A stretch of DNA of 64,000 bases from Pycnopodia helianthoides (GCA_032158295.1 CM063246.1:14729168-14793167), one strand, 5' to 3'. Numbered from the stretch's first letter, positions 32,401 through 45,855 are shown. Notes: generated from the sequence alone by a model not told the origin. Numbers and translations: made by a program.

Positions 32401-32658
32401 CCTTAAGTTTATTTTTACATAAGTGACCAATTCCCTCTGTATCTATAACAAAACAAGATATAGGAAGCTGAGGCAGTGAACTGCTAGCTGGACAAATTTC
32501 TCCTTGGCTTTTAGCTCCTACTGTTTGCTTTGATAGGTATGAGACTGCTGTGGAGAGCACAGCTTGGTTACTAATTGACAGTTATTATTATATGATCTTA
32601 TAGCCAGAAAAATAGCCTTTCCCATAAAATATGCTAACTACATTCACGCATGCGTGCA

Positions 32659-32760
32659 AACACTGTTGGTTGGCAAACGCCATAGAGTGTAGCAGGCAGA
32701 TGCACAAACGCGTATGCAAAACGGCGCATTGTTACCTCTTTTTGCCAACCAATAGTGTTA
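32659..32760. mobile_element. Short MITE, about 100 bp
   Basis: CACTGTTGGTTGGCAAA and TTTGCCAACCAATAGTG inverted ends. Confidence 0.75.
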
Positions 32761-32932
32761 GTGCACATGCGCGTTGGGCAACCTACATAATTCACGGAAG
32801 TTTCTATCTGTACAGATATGACTTCTTCTTTTTTTCTAAAATAATGTCATCTGAAAGTGTATTTGAACCCAAACTTATTTCTCATGCAAAAAAATTGACA
32901 ATCATAAATCAAAGACATTTGAAATTTGTTTT

Positions 32933-33362
32933 AATAATAATAGTGGCTTCTTATATAGCGCTCATATCCGTCACTCAGTGACGCTCAAGGCGCTTCAACA
33001 GTCAGTATTTTCCTGCAAGGTATATATGTGGAGCTACTTTTTGAAGTTTGAGACCTATTCCTTTACATAGCACAATGTAATGGTTTACAAGGTGCTGTGG
33101 CGCAATATGCTGCCAATCAAACCAGGAACACCGGGGCGAACCCCTTCTCTTTTCGATAAGTGCACTGGGTTCTTTTACGTGCATTACACAACACACGGGA
33201 CCAACGGCTTTACGTCCCATCCGAAGGACGAAGCAATAATAGTTAAGTGTCTTGCTTAAGGACACAAGTGTCACTACTGGGACTCGAACCCACACTCTGC
33301 TGAACAGAAACATCAGAGCTTGAATCCGGTGCTCTTATCCGCTCGGCCACGACACGCCACAT
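32933..33362 (-). mobile_element. tRNA-Leu-type SINE, body A, full copy
   Basis: The head GTGGCGTGTCGTGGCCGAGC, body with GATGGGACGTAAAGCCG, and the 3' end GCGCTATATAAGAAGCCAC followed by a short (TAT)n tail. It is the best preserved minus-strand copy. The TAT tail is typical of the family. Confidence 0.9.
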
Positions 33363-33940
33363 GTTTTGAAGCTGTTCCCTAAAGACTAGATATTTTTAAT
33401 AGCACCAGCAAAGAAATTTTACAATCTGAATTGATATGTTTGCTTCTTATATACATGTCTTTTTCATATTACTCACACGTACATATTATTTTTCTTGAGC
33501 TTTCGTTTACAACTAATTTTAAGTCTCTTTATTTTTGTACTCTCTTGGATATGATTGAATTGGAAAAATCACATTAAATATTACTACAGATGTGCACTTT
33601 GACTCTCACTATTACTTGACGAAAAATATTGTGGCATTGTCCAAAATGTATTCAACTTGGAACAAAATTCAAAGTTTGAATTGTGAGCAAGTATTCTACG
33701 CACGCACTGTTGTTGAGGGCATTGACACCGAGTATCCACTATTTAAAGAGCCCATGCTCCAGGCTTGTCACAACACTAGCACCATATTACATCAACAGCA
33801 CTTTTAAAGGGACTTCATCTGCTATTGGAAAATTACTTTTCTCTTGAAATCTGCTAAAGAAAAACCCAACTAGTTTGGAATGTTAATGGCAGTACTGAGC
33901 ATTCTGATCAGATCTTAACATGGACTGAACATGCTGCCAA

Positions 33941-34132
33941 ACTGCCAACATTTGCATCTTGCAATCAGGGAGATTTTGTACGACAATCAGGGAGATATTT
34001 AGAATACATTCAACATAATAGTGAGAAAGTTTCCATGATCAGGGAAATTTTCAAATTTGTTCATCAGAACATGGAAAGATTAGTTTACTTTCAGGGAACT
34101 TTCTGCAGAATCAGGGAGAGTTGGCAGCTCTG
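33941..34132. mobile_element. MITE family D, copy 2
   Basis: Closely similar to 13792-13991. The left terminal repeat is shortened and the right GTTGGCAGCTCTG is intact. Confidence 0.85.
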
Positions 34133-34667
34133 ACATTGTGACACACTGGGTGAGCGTGTTGAAACCGAGAACTTTTTGTACAAAACCAATGGGGGCGTCG
34201 CAAAAAAAAAGGTCAAAGCATCAGGGGAACATTCATTAAGAGAAATCCTCGTTTTACAGGGTTGACAACCATGGGTGCACAAGTGAACTTTACTGATGTA
34301 ATTGTATCAGTTTCCACTTGGAATAGAGATAATACTGTACAGTAACAGATTTACAGTTTCTTTGCATCACTACAAATGCAAGACCTACATGTAAAGGTTT
34401 TGGACAAAAGTTTGCGTCTTCAGGAATGTTTGCAAGCAAACGTTGAGTTATTTGTACAAATCCTGAAATCAGGGGAAGGGGGTGCTTCTGATCAATGATC
34501 AGTCCTGCAAATTGAGTTTTTTTTTAGTTTTTTTTTATTGCTTTTGAAAAAAAAAGGTCAGAAAAGAGCCAAAGCTTTCATCAGTCTGGTTTTAATTTAA
34601 AAACGAATTGATTCTGATAATATCGGATGCCATTACACAAATTTTACCAAGGTTTACTTACCTTTAA

Positions 34668-35012
34668 AGGGTGTGTACAACATTGGTAAAATTGACAGTA
34701 TAAATGTTCACAGATTTGCACATAACTAACATGGTATAAAGATGGTCATGGTGGTAAACTTCCCTTGAAATAGTTTTTCTTGAAATGCTATCGTTTTGAG
34801 GAAATGAGTAAAACAATTAGTCTTTATCGCGCGTGTCCAAAACCCGATGTTTGAAAACAGTGAAAACACATAACAGGGTTATTCACTGTTTTCTCATGAC
34901 TCCAAAAACCGATTGAGCTTAACATTTCACAGTTTTGTTATTTCATGTATATGTTGAGGCACATAAAGTGCGGATACTAGTCTTTGAAAATTACCAATGT
35001 TGTACATGTGCT
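34668..35012. mobile_element. TTAA-flanked MITE, family P1-like
   Basis: TTAA on both sides (34664-34667, 35013-35016). The ends AGGGTGTGTACAACATTGGT and ACCAATGTTGTACATGTGCT are imperfect inverted repeats. The interior follows the same plan as family P1 (ACATGG-TATAAAGATGGT, CCCTTGAAATA, TTCTCATGACTCC). Confidence 0.82.
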
Positions 35013-36790
35013 TTAAGAGGGATAATGGCAGGAAACCGTTGCTGATGTTTGAAATATAAATAACACAAATCGACAACTATCCAGTGAGTTTTATCAGAGC
35101 TTATTATTACAGAAATGCTTCTAATTGTGAATCAACCGCGCCAGTTTATTTATGCCCAAGTACGAAGATTCTGAAATGTCTCATATGGGGGAATATCTAA
35201 TGAAAAACTATCTTGATATGAGATATAATGTTATGCTGTCATCTGTCTTTGATGCAGAGATGTACTTACGCTTAGGGAAGGACATGAACTAATTCAGGGT
35301 TGGATAAGTCATAGAGATTGCAGGATTCATTACAAGTTTTCCATATTGTGACCTCCACGGTATAAAAAAAAAGCATGGAATAAAATATAATAAGAAGAAA
35401 ATATGTAAGAACAATTGACATAAAATAGATATAGTATAATTCCTAGGGAACTATTTGTATACTGTTTTTTCTAATGTGTGGCTTCCCCCCCCCCTCTTTT
35501 TTTTTTTTTTTTACCTGACTGGTACAACAGCATCTAAAAGACAAGTATAATTTGTTTTATTTATTTATCTGTATTTTATATATTTTTTTATTTTACTGCT
35601 GCTGTTGGTGTTGCTTGTTTGACTAAATGATTGTTTTTGTTAAATTTTTGCTTTCGGGGGGAACAAAATTTATATAGGTCAGTAAAGACCTGTTCTGATT
35701 CTCTGGTTTCCAAAATAACGTATGTTCCTTTAACGTAACTTCAATATCAGTCCAGTAGATGATAACAGTAAAAGAGAAATCCTCTGAAGACCGATGATAC
35801 TAGTTCCAACTTGATTTAATATATTTTTTGAAAAGATTTTGAAAATCACTCACAAATTTTACTTTCCCTGGGTATAGAAGCATTTATTGAAATGTTTGTA
35901 TTCACTGCATTTTTGCCGCCTAGCCAGGATTATGGATTTTTCCCCGTGTTGACCCAACACGAAAATGGAATCTAAATATCCCCTATGTTTAATCAGCTGC
36001 ACATGAAAACGTCTGTGTACTCGTGGAAAAAAAAAAATCACACAAAAAAAAGCTCTTGCTTTGCTTAATGTCCGAGTGGAATTGAGTTGTAACATTAGGG
36101 TCAATTACTCTAGACCATGTTAGATGTTCAGCTGACAGACTGGCTATTGACTCAGCTGAGACTAAACTCATCAATTCAAAAAGTTGTGAAAACAAACGGA
36201 CAACAGTTTTTGTTACCTTTATTTTATACGTTTCAACATACAGTTGTAATTTCATAACCAACAACAGACCATGTCACCTGTGACATCATATGTTTGCAAA
36301 AGAGCCACAGAGCCTGGACTTCCTGCAGTCACGGTTTGTACACAGCTCAATGGAAGAACACATCAAGTCTTACAATTTAACGAGATTGCACCGTACCATT
36401 TTCATCAACTTTGAATATAAAGAAAGGGGTCACATCTCAAAACTAGTTCTGATGTTACTTTCATAATTCTTAATTTTTTGTGTCAGTCACAATAAAAAAA
36501 GAGATAAATTGCTCATATGCTTAGTGTGTTTCTAGGGCCAGTAAATACTTTGGAACGCACAAGGCCACTATTTTGACACAATGTGACATAGTCTATACCA
36601 TCATTACTGTATAAAAAAAATGATTTTGGAAATAATTGAAAACTTGAATTGCTCATCTTTCAAATGAGTTACCACCTATGTTTAAACTGAGCAGGTTCTT
36701 TTTCAGAGGTAAAACAGACACCAATAAAATAATTAAAAAAACATAAAAATAAACGAATTTCTTATAAGTGATATTAACAAAAATATTGCC

Positions 36791-37028
36791 GACAGCACTC
36801 TGCACTAATGCTAAAAATAGAAGCTCAGTACCCGGATCTTATGTTAAAGATTTTACAACGTGCTCACGCGTATCTGTCCAAGCTTAGTGTTTACCCACGT
36901 GTACTGACTGCACTACTGCGATCTGGCACGCCAATGCGGTGATCGCGTGAGAGCTATAGTGGTGGAGTGTTTGTCTCACATACAGGTATTTTGAGCAAAA
37001 GTGACATCTTTAGTGCGGAGAGCTATTA
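36791..37028. mobile_element. MITE family E, copy 2
   Basis: GACAGCACTCTGCACTAATG and an imperfect inverted end TTTAGTGCGGAGAGCTATT. The interior is shared with 20.4 and 54.3 kb. Confidence 0.8.
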
Positions 37029-37721
37029 AAACTGTTATGATTTATGATTGGCAAGATTATAGGCCACACTGAAGGTATCACCATGTCTAGACAAGTGACC
37101 ATCACATACTGATTTAAATCAAAATTTCATTGAGTGTTGGATTTCTTTTTCTTTTGAAGCTGACATTACTTCAAGTAGCTTATCTTGTCTCCCATTAACA
37201 TTGATACTTTTGTCTCAGTAAATTTCCAATATGTTTTTTAATGCAGGCCTGATGCTCCACAGAGGCATTGGAGGCAATTACCTCCGTTGTCCCTGGTCAT
37301 TGCCTTGGTGTCCTTTGAAATGTTCCCATGGAAATCAACATTTTCCTCATATAGAGGTGCCCTTTACCAAGGGGAAAATGCCTTGGTGACCCCTTACCAT
37401 TTGGAGAAAAAAAAAGCACCAGGCCTGTTGATTAGTAAGTTTACCCTCACTATAACAAATTAGAATTATTTCAAGCGTGACAGGAATTACAATGCATGCT
37501 TCAACTCTTGTGGAAATACAACACAAGAATAATGTCATAGGGGCCTTATGACTATGCATGAATGATGTAGCATTAATCAAATAATTTCTTCATGTAAAAC
37601 ACATGGGGCTTTCTCCCGAAGCAATTCTTGCACTGAAACCTCACTCGGGGCTGATACTTCCTTCATGTAGAGAAAGGCAGTTAATTAAAGGGCCCTCTAT
37701 GAGGATAATGTACATTTCTAC

Positions 37722-38065
37722 TCATGGCCGAGCGGTCTAGTTCACTGAACCCAAGCTCTGGTGTTGTCAGCAGCAGAGTGTGGGTTCGAATCCCGGTCAT
37801 GACACTTGTGCCCTTCAGCAAGACACTTAACCATAATTGCTCCTAAAACAGTTGGGAAGGTAGTGCATTCTGCTCTACCAGCCAGGCTCCTAGTGGATGA
37901 TACCCATGCCAACACCCTTATGAACTATGAAGGGGGTAACCCTGTTTCAGCCCCAGGAGTAGGTGGCAACTTGCCCCTGGTGAAAGTTGGTTAGGGTCAA
38001 CAGCCCAAACCAGTTAAGTGTAGCTCTCACCTTGAAGTGGCCGTCCGGCCTTGTGAGTTATAGGT
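37722..38065 (+). mobile_element. tRNA-Leu-type SINE, body B, copy 2
   Basis: ATGGCCGAGCGGTCTAGTTC head, GGGTTCGAATCCCGGTC B box, and body as at 23.38 kb with few differences. Confidence 0.88.
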
Positions 38066-38204
38066 GACATTTCTTTCAAAAAAATTATTGTAATTATGAT
38101 TTCAGAGGCACCGATGCAATGACCAAGGACATGGCGTGGAGGCAGTTGCCTTCATTGCCTACCCCCTGTTAAGTAACATGCCTGCGGACTTTGCCCCATT
38201 TTAT

Positions 38205-38500
38205 AAAGCTGCTTAAAGAAATTCTCCTCAGGAAAACAAAGGTGGGAACCAGCCACTAAAAAGTTCACAAATAGTTGTATTTTGGCTAGCAACCTTTCTA
38301 TGGTAAGCAACAATTGTTTTTGTTTTTTTTATAAAATTTTGGGACGGCTGTCCTTAATCTGCAGAAATCAGGGACCAATTTATTGCAGCACATAAATTCG
38401 CTCAGCAAAGAAAAATCTTGTTTAGCAGTGACAGGTCACCAGCCAAAATACCATGTTGTTTAAGACTGGTGCTCTGCAACTTTTTGCGTAGTACTTAAAT
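38205..38500. mobile_element. MITE family G, diverged
   Basis: CCATTTTATAAAGCTGCTTA and GCTCAGC...TCACCAGCCAAAATACC, TTTAAGACTGGTGC blocks match 7756-8243. The end near 38.5 kb is unclear. Confidence 0.5.
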
Positions 38501-39129
38501 TTCCGGGTAAACTGTAACATGAAATGAAACCCAGCTGTCATCTATTGCCGCCGTAGTCATACTCATTATGCATTACCGAGCCTCCCACCTCAAACACACA
38601 TCGCAAAATGCTTTCCCACCCAAGTCCTGCTAATGTTCATCTAAATGATGAAAGTTTTGAAGTCAAGATGTAATGAAACGTGAGTCAAGAGAGAGCCATG
38701 TAAACATAAACTCATCACTATGAACAAACCTGTAGCGAAATCCTTCGGATTGCTCCGCTAGCCATGCTAGGCGCTGAGAAACTTATCATTTATTCATTTT
38801 CCCAAACGTGTGGTGTATCAATCAACATGACATGTAAAGTCCTTTCAATATTGTTATGGAGGAGGGAAAAAAATGCAACATCAGGGAATAGATTGGCAAC
38901 AAATGCAAGCCAGGTACGAGCCTCCTGGAGGCTGTTAATACAAGTTACATATTGACTCAGTATTGCAAGCTATTAATGAATTATACTCAGGTGGTGTCAT
39001 GGAAGATTCAAGATGTGTGAGACATTGTGTCAAGGTGTTATAGTCAGTTGACTTTTCATTTCTAAAGAAAAACGGACCCCAAATTTGCTCTAAATCTAAG
39101 GAGAAACAACGTAAAAATGGTAGTTGGAG

Positions 39130-39265
39130 GCATAATAATAATAATTTGGCAGGCTGATCATCGTTACTCGCAGCTGAGAAGCTGAATTGCAAAGGATGCG
39201 GCTACAATGTATTTAAGCCGCAGGCGTGTGAAAGGGCACCTTTGGCAACCAGCCACATCAACCCA
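39130..39265 (+). repeat. Dispersed repeat (LINE-tail-like), copy 3
   Basis: AATTTGGCAGGCTGATCATC, ATGCGGCTACAATGTATT and AACCAGCCACATCAACCC match copies at 1.5 and 7.4 kb. The RT-like end is missing. Confidence 0.7.
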
Positions 39266-39549
39266 ACCCATGTGATCAATTGACAATTGGCATAAAGTGA
39301 AAGTAGGTACCCTCTGTTCAGCGTTATGTCCACCCTGTCCCTTACTGTTCTGTCCACCCTTTTCCCATCTGTTCTGTCCACTCATCTCTTCAGCCATGTC
39401 CACCATGTATGTATATCCTTGGGTCCACTTATTTGTTGACTCTTCTGCTCACCTATCTTTGTATATCCATCCCTCTATTCACAAACCACTCACAAACCAC
39501 TCACTGCCATTCCGCCCACACCTCCATTAACCACTCCCTTTACAGTACA

Positions 39550-40115
39550 ATACTCTCATCAACAATATGACTAAGATTTTGTCCACATATCCACTATCTC
39601 TACATCAACTACTCTCATCAACAATCCGTCCAAGATTCGGTCCATGCACACCATCTCTACATCCACTACTCTCATTAACTATCTGTCTAAGATTCTGTCC
39701 ACTATCAAATATCTCTAAAGTCCACTACTCTCATCAAAAATCTGTCTAAGATTCTGTCCACTATCCACTCTCTCTAAAGTCCACTACTCTCATCAAAAAT
39801 CTGTCTAAGGTTCTGTCCACTATCCACTATCTCTAAAGTCCACTACTCTCATCAAAAATCTGTCTAAGGTTCTGTCCACTATCCACTATCTCTAAAGTCC
39901 ACTACTCTCATCAAAAATCTGTCTAGGATTCTGTCCACTATCCACTATCTCTACATCAAGTACTCTCATCAACAATCCGTCCAAGATTCGGTCCACATGC
40001 ACACCATCTCTACATCCACTACTCTCATCGACAATGCGTGTAAGAATCTGTCCGCATGTACACTTTATCTCTAAAGTCCACTACTCTCATCAACAGTCTG
40101 TCTAAAATTGTGTCC
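39550..40115 (+). repeat. Tandem array of 59-bp units, about nine copies
   Basis: CCACTACTCTCATCAAAAAT recurs every 59 bp at 39.72-39.96 kb. More diverged units lie on both sides, and similar short blocks (CTGTCCAC) begin near 39.33 kb. Confidence 0.93.
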
Positions 40116-40472
40116 AGCTTACTTTAACATCCAAGATCCAGGTGAATTTTATCCAGACATGAAAAATCTCTTCATTCCACCCCCATAACTCCAAATTGGC
40201 CCAATCCAATAACAGCACCTGCCAATGTTGATTCGTTTAAACACATTCAAGACAGGCCTATGACCATGTTTTTTAATGAAAAAATATATAACTGTATCAC
40301 AATGTAGTGTTTTGTAACACTGGAAATTTCAAAGGCCCTTCGTGAAAAAGCAAAGGAGGTTTCTCTTGTTATAAAAACTCACAGGTTTAAAACTGTATTC
40401 CAAACAGATTGGTGAGAAAAACCACTAAAAACAAAATATTTTTTATATACGACTATTTCACATCCTCTTTAA

Positions 40473-40833
40473 AGGCAAAGTATACCTTTGGTTGTTGTAA
40501 ACGTTTGGTTGTTTTAACGCTAAACGTATTGTACAACAATACTAACCTGTGAAAATTTCAGTTCGAAAGGCGATAGAGTTTTTTAGATATTGCTGTTATG
40601 TCCACGCAGGAAGAATAAACCGTAATTGGAATACACAATCTGAGAAACGTTTCATGCAGAAACGCTTCTCAGATTAAAATGTTTTTGAATCCCTCTCTCT
40701 CTAAAACCACATTCCTTTGAAGGGAATTGTTTCTCAAAATATTATACATTATCGACAGCTGCAATGCTTCTTACCAAGTAAGTTTTCATGGTTATAAATT
40801 TTTTGGAGTAATTAACAAAGGTATACCCTCCCT
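40473..40833. mobile_element. TTAA-flanked MITE, family P2, copy 2
   Basis: TTAA on both sides. The left end AGGCAAAGTATACCTTTGGT is identical to that of copy 1 at 5242. Confidence 0.88.
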
Positions 40834-41365
40834 TTAAAGGCTGTCATTCAGATGAGATGGAAGTGATCACATAAATAAATCTGGAGATGAGCATCCATAT
40901 GGGTCATGTGCTCATCCAGCCACATTGACTTCCTGTGCTCCAGAAGGCTCAGCTTCTTCCAAGGGAAGTTGCACGGCTCCCAGTCAAAGTGACGATAATT
41001 GCTCATGATCATCTGCTCATCAATTTAGATTCAACTTGCACTTTACTCAACCTCGCCATCTATCGCATCACAGATGAATGGCTCCCATGAAGTCACCCTG
41101 AACTCGTCCCCAATTATTTTCCCCCGCCTCTTGAAATTTTTAGACATCACTGGCTATATTTAACCGGTCCCCGTCTAATAATAGATCAAACCAAGGTTGA
41201 TGGACGACGCTGGAGTATTTGTCCTTCCCAATTGTATAAACTGAATGCATTCTGGAGAAATTCCTGGAGCAAATCGAAATAAACATTCTTAAGACAGACC
41301 ATTTCTGTACGTGCCATCTTCATTCAGAGAGAACCATGATCTAAGCTATGAAGATTTGCGATTTA

Positions 41366-41460
41366 AAGACACTGGACACCTTTGGTAATTGTCAAAGAGT
41401 CTTCTCACTTGGTGTATCTCAGCATATGCACAAAATAACAAACCTGTGAAAATTTGTTGT
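41366..41460. mobile_element. Family P3 MITE, left half only
   Basis: AGACACTGGACACCTTTGGT to AACAAACCTGTGAAAATTTG, then unrelated sequence. Confidence 0.8.
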
Positions 41461-43286
41461 ATACATTATTGTGCATTGCTGTGATCATACAGGGAACCCA
41501 ACAAACATGGCTGCGACAGCCTAATAATAGTCTACTTGATAAGATCCTGTGTGTTCATTCCAGTGTCCACACAGCTATAATAATATACAGCATCTCTTCA
41601 AATCATAACGTCAAATAGATCCAGGTGGGTGTGTATCAAGAAGCAGGCACGCCAGCAAAAAAAACATTCAACATCAGGTCAGAACTTGTTGGATACAGAT
41701 CGGCTATGCCTGAACATGACTATTTGGAGAAGTCCTAAAAAAAGATGATTCTTTACTTTTTTATAATTTGATAACTAGTAAATTAATGTTTTCATACAGT
41801 CTGCATCCAGTGGGAATCATAATTTAAGAACCTTGTTGATACTTGATACCAATATATTGCAATATTTGATAATAGTTATTTTATTAGCAGAACAGTAGTG
41901 GCCTAATGCTAACATTTAAAGATGAAATACAGGATTGATAGTTATAAAAAATATTTTAAAAATTAAATTGCTTTAAATATGGAACTTCGCTAATTTTACC
42001 AGTGCCAATCCTCAAGAGAATTATGCCCATCTGAAGCACTCTCATAAATGAGAAAATAAAACTAAGACCCCCCCCCCCCGCCCCGAATCAACGGTGTTTA
42101 TTTCAACTGTTGCAATCAAAGAGTGTGTCCAACATTTCTGACAAAACATAAACGAGGTTTTAACCATTTTAATTTTTAAACCCATTTCGATGAAACTTTC
42201 CCAGGTTGGTGCTGTGTCATGGAACGTGGGCGTCCAATTTATTTCAGGCAAAATGGAGCCCCATCCGAGGAGTGGTTGTGGATGGGGGGGGGGGGTCCTT
42301 TTGTGTGGTTATTTAAAGAAAATTAATTTCCGGCCCTAAATAAAATTAAAAGACATACACAAAATTGATTGTGGAAGAATGATTGAAATGAGACTCTCGA
42401 AGGAAATGAAAAGGAGTTGGCAAAAGTATTCGTTGAGTAATGTTGATCATTTCCTCCTCCACACAAAGTCCATCAAGTAAATCATTCCACAGCTCAAGAA
42501 ATTGTCTAGACACATCAAGACAACCGCTCATCACAAGGAGGAAAGGCGTGAGTTTCTTAGAATACAGTCAGGATAAATTGAATATAAAGGGACGAAATTG
42601 ACATTTGCAAAATTCTATTGTGCGATGCTGTCCAGGGGATGGAGCACATTGTTCAAAGAATGGCTGTTGTGCATGCAAGGGAATTGGGATTTATTTCTGC
42701 AATCTTTAAGGGGGTGTTTGTGGGTGTAGGGGTGGATTGTTTGGGGGGTGCTTTTGGGAGGGATGGATCCAGACTACAACAAACAATTGAGGGGAGTTTA
42801 AGAGTAGGGTTTGGAGTCGAGGATGGGGTTATAACAAACACATTTTGGGGGAGTTTAAAGATTAGAGATTGGGTTGGGGTCTGAGGTCGAGTGATTGGGA
42901 GTTTTGGGGTGGGAGTTACAAACAAACACTTGTCCCTTACAACACCCAAATAATACAGAGCTTGTACTGTGGATACGGTTCTAATAAATACTTAGAACAG
43001 TCGAGCCATACTGGAAGAGGAATTTGAATTCACAAAGAAGAAACTGATCGACTCATCTACGATAGTAAACACAAATAATCATTTGGCTGCACAATTACTG
43101 ATAACCATACCTAAAGAATTTATGAAATGTTTACTTGCTAAGTTAAAATTCAAACTGGGCTCAATATCGAGGGTGCTGCCTACCAAAGAACTCCATGTTT
43201 ACAGCGGCCTGTTAAATTGTGTGAATCTTGAGTGATGTAAGCACAGAGTGCCACAAGCAAGGCCATGATATGGACCCCGATCTTTG

Positions 43287-43462
43287 GTGTGGTACAGACT
43301 TGTGGACAAGTCGTTAAACTTTTGTCGCGATGATAGTGTAAAAGTTCTCACGTGACTCCCATGATACTGCTGCTGTTCTCGCAATACTGCTGCTTTCGCA
43401 ACATTAGCATAGTCACATGAGAACCGTTACAAACATTTAAAGACTTGTCCACAAGTCTAGGT
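43287..43462. mobile_element. Foldback MITE
   Basis: ACTTGTGGACAAGTCGTTAA and GACTTGTCCACAAGT are inverted ends. An inner pair GTTCTCACGTGACT / AGTCACATGAGAAC continues the fold. Confidence 0.82.
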
Positions 43463-43923
43463 GCGATATAAAGAGCATTAAACCTCACTGTGGTATAGAA
43501 AATAATCACAAGAACTTATATTATTCTTGTAAGCCAAGTATCAATGGACCTTGCACAATAACAGCCCTTTTGTCTGCACAATATGAGACATATCAATTGT
43601 GTTGGTTACCTTTAATTCTATGAGTATTGTACACTGATTCAAACCAAACCGTGCATATCTTTCATTGGGTTCCTGAAACTCATGGTTTGTAATGATAAAA
43701 TACACTCAAAGTTTACTTTTCATAGAATTTATACCAGTAGCATAGAGAACTATTTCTCTCTGTGGTAAAAGAGTCTTTCACCTTGCCGAAGCGAATAAGT
43801 ATGCATGAATGTGCGAACAGTCGGAAGAACAAAAATAGTAACCTTGTTCCCAGGGGTGATCGGTCTCGCCATGCCGTTTTTTTTCCCCAGCACGCACTGC
43901 TCCCTCATAACAACAGGTATTAG

Positions 43924-43962
43924 TTAATTAAAATGTGCCAGCATATGACACATTTTAATTAG
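43924..43962. repeat. Short hairpin
   Basis: TAATTAAAATGTG and CACATTTTAATTA inverted around about 10 bases. Confidence 0.85.
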
Positions 43963-44027
43963 GCCTACAGCCAATCCACTCTACGTGCTTGCTCAAGTAT
44001 GGTAGCCCACAAATGAGGCATCAAGTC

Positions 44028-45225
44028 AATGAGCAACTGGTCCCCTCTTATTCTTCATTGACTTTGTGATATGTATAACAGTATGCAGTTTAGGGTGACC
44101 ATGTAAAAACATGATTCATTTTTTGGAACACGTGTACTAAGCGTCCTACAAGCGCAATAGACTGTGCAAGTCTTGCGCATATTCAACCATTGGGACCCGT
44201 TAAAGCAAAGAGAAAGAGGTCAACTATCTAGCAACTGGTCCCCTCTCATTCTTCATCGACTTTGTGATATGTCTAATAGTATGCAGTTTAGGGTGACCAT
44301 GTAAAAACATGATTCATTTTTTGGAACACGTGTACTAAGCGTCCTACAAGAGCAATAGACTGTGCAAGTCTTGCGCATATTCAACCATTGGGACCCGTTA
44401 AAGCAAAGAGAAAGAGGTCAACTATCTAGCAACTGGTCCCCTCTCATTCTTCATCGACTTTGTGATATGTCTAATAGTATGCAGTTTAGGGTGACCATGT
44501 AAAAACATGATTCATTTTTTGGAACACGTGTACTAAGCGTCCTACAAGCGCAATAGACTGTGCAAGTCTTGCGCATATTCAAACATTGGGACCCGTTAAA
44601 GCATAGAGAAAGAGGTCAACTATCTAGCAACTGGTCCCCTCTCATTCTTCATCGACTTTGTGATATGTCTAACAGTATGCAGTTTAGGGTGACCATGTAA
44701 AAACATGATTCATTTTTTGGAACACGTGTACTAAGCGTCCTACAAGCGTAATAGACTGTGCAAGTCTTGCGCATATTCAAACATTGGGACCCGTTAAAGC
44801 ATAGAGAAAGAGGTCAACTATCTAGCAACTGGTCCCCTCTCATTCTTCATCGACTTTGTGATATGTCTAATAGTATGCAGTTTAGGGTGACCATGTAAAA
44901 ACATGATTCATTTTTTGGAACACGTGTACTAAGCGTCCTACAAGCGCAATAGACTGTGCAAGTCTTGCGCATATTCAACCATTGGGACCCGTTAAAGCAT
45001 AGAGAAAGAGGTCAACTATCTAGCAACTGGTCCCCTCTCATTCTTCATCGACTTTGTGATATGTCTAACAGTATGCAGTTTAGGGTGACCATGTAAAAAC
45101 ATGATTCATTTTTTGGAACACGTGTACTAAGCGTCCTACAAGCGCAATAGACTGTGCAAGTCTTGCGCATATTCAAACATTGGGACCCGTTAAAGCATAG
45201 AGAAAGAGGTCCTTTCTCTATGGTT
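44028..45225. repeat. 198-bp tandem array, six copies
   Basis: GCAACTGGTCCCCTCT starts at 44033, 44231, 44429, 44627, 44825 and 45023, exactly 198 bp apart. Units differ at only a few positions, and the outer edges of the first and last are more diverged. No coding frame is conserved. Such identity implies recent expansion or homogenisation. Confidence 0.97.
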
Positions 45226-45743
45226 AAAGTGAGCAAGTTTGTTTCCTTCACGCATTAAAGCAATGTACGTGGGATCAAAGTGGTCCAAAAAATGTTCAAA
45301 TGTGCGCAAGTTTTGCACATTCTATACAAGCGCTCAAAAGTTTTGAGTGCAAAGCAGTCACATTTGGGAGCCAATCTGCACTGTTTTTCAGCACATCTTT
45401 ACCAAGGGGTTATTAGTGACGAAAGGTATCGGTACAGTGTGCTTCCCATGGTAGCGAGGCTGCAAAAATATTCTGTGTTTTCTTGAAAGTGTGTTCACCT
45501 AATGTGATTCTGTTCTCACAGGTGTATGACGTTTCTAGTGAACACTACAGAGGATATGGAATGAATTTGCTGTTCCAAAAATCAAATGATGTAACTTTCT
45601 TTGAAAGCCACATACATGTGTGCATCTTGTATAAAAGATCTACATGAACTTCAAATCTTGTAAAAAATGTTTCGCGACAAATAACTCAACAGGATTCAGG
45701 GAGTGGTGTTTGAAGTACTGTCACCATGGTAACCTGCACTTAC

Positions 45744-45855
45744 CTCGGCTAATCCATCAAATCGTCCGAAGAGTTCATTGAGCGTCTTGACTAATTCGGC
45801 AGGTGAGCACTCACTGGCCAAAGCAGTGAAGCCTACGATGTCTGCATACAGGATG
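45744..45855 (-). CDS. ADCY: Adenylyl cyclase exon c: first metal-binding Asp of C1a
   Basis: The exon is 112 bp: one base completing Ser, then 37 codons. The acceptor is CCACACAG and the donor GAG|GTAAGT. The motif ILYADIVGF carries the first of the two aspartates that bind the catalytic magnesium ions, followed by the substrate-loop region [29 protein letters not shown] followed by LAS(E/D)CSP is characteristic of ADCY2/4/7, whereas ADCY5/6 have a different residue after the Asp. The reading frame is intact. The exon sits about 0.5 kb from the end of a 198-bp tandem array. Confidence 0.96.

Larger units (their letters stand above)
30265..45743. other. Intron between exons c and d (15.5 kb)
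   Basis: Contains SINEs (30.42, 32.17, 32.93, 37.72 kb), MITEs (30.79, 32.66, 33.94, 34.67, 36.79, 38.2, 40.47, 43.29 kb), a LINE tail (39.13 kb) and tandem arrays (39.55 and 44.03 kb). About 31.0-31.9, 35.0-36.7, 38.55-39.1, 41.5-42.6 and 45.25-45.7 kb show nothing recognised. Confidence 0.65.

Noticed and set aside
39297..39749. Plus-strand open frames rich in Pro, Leu and His
   Set aside because: They fall in C-rich simple sequence and the 59-bp tandem array, with no domain and no splice structure.
39720..39960. Regular spacing suggesting a CRISPR array
   Set aside because: The whole 59-bp unit is repeated, with no unique spacers, and the context is an animal intron.
42618..42949. Overlapping open frames on both strands
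   Set aside because: A G-rich imperfect repeat (GGGGGAGTTTAAAG-like) explains both frames, and neither shows a family motif.
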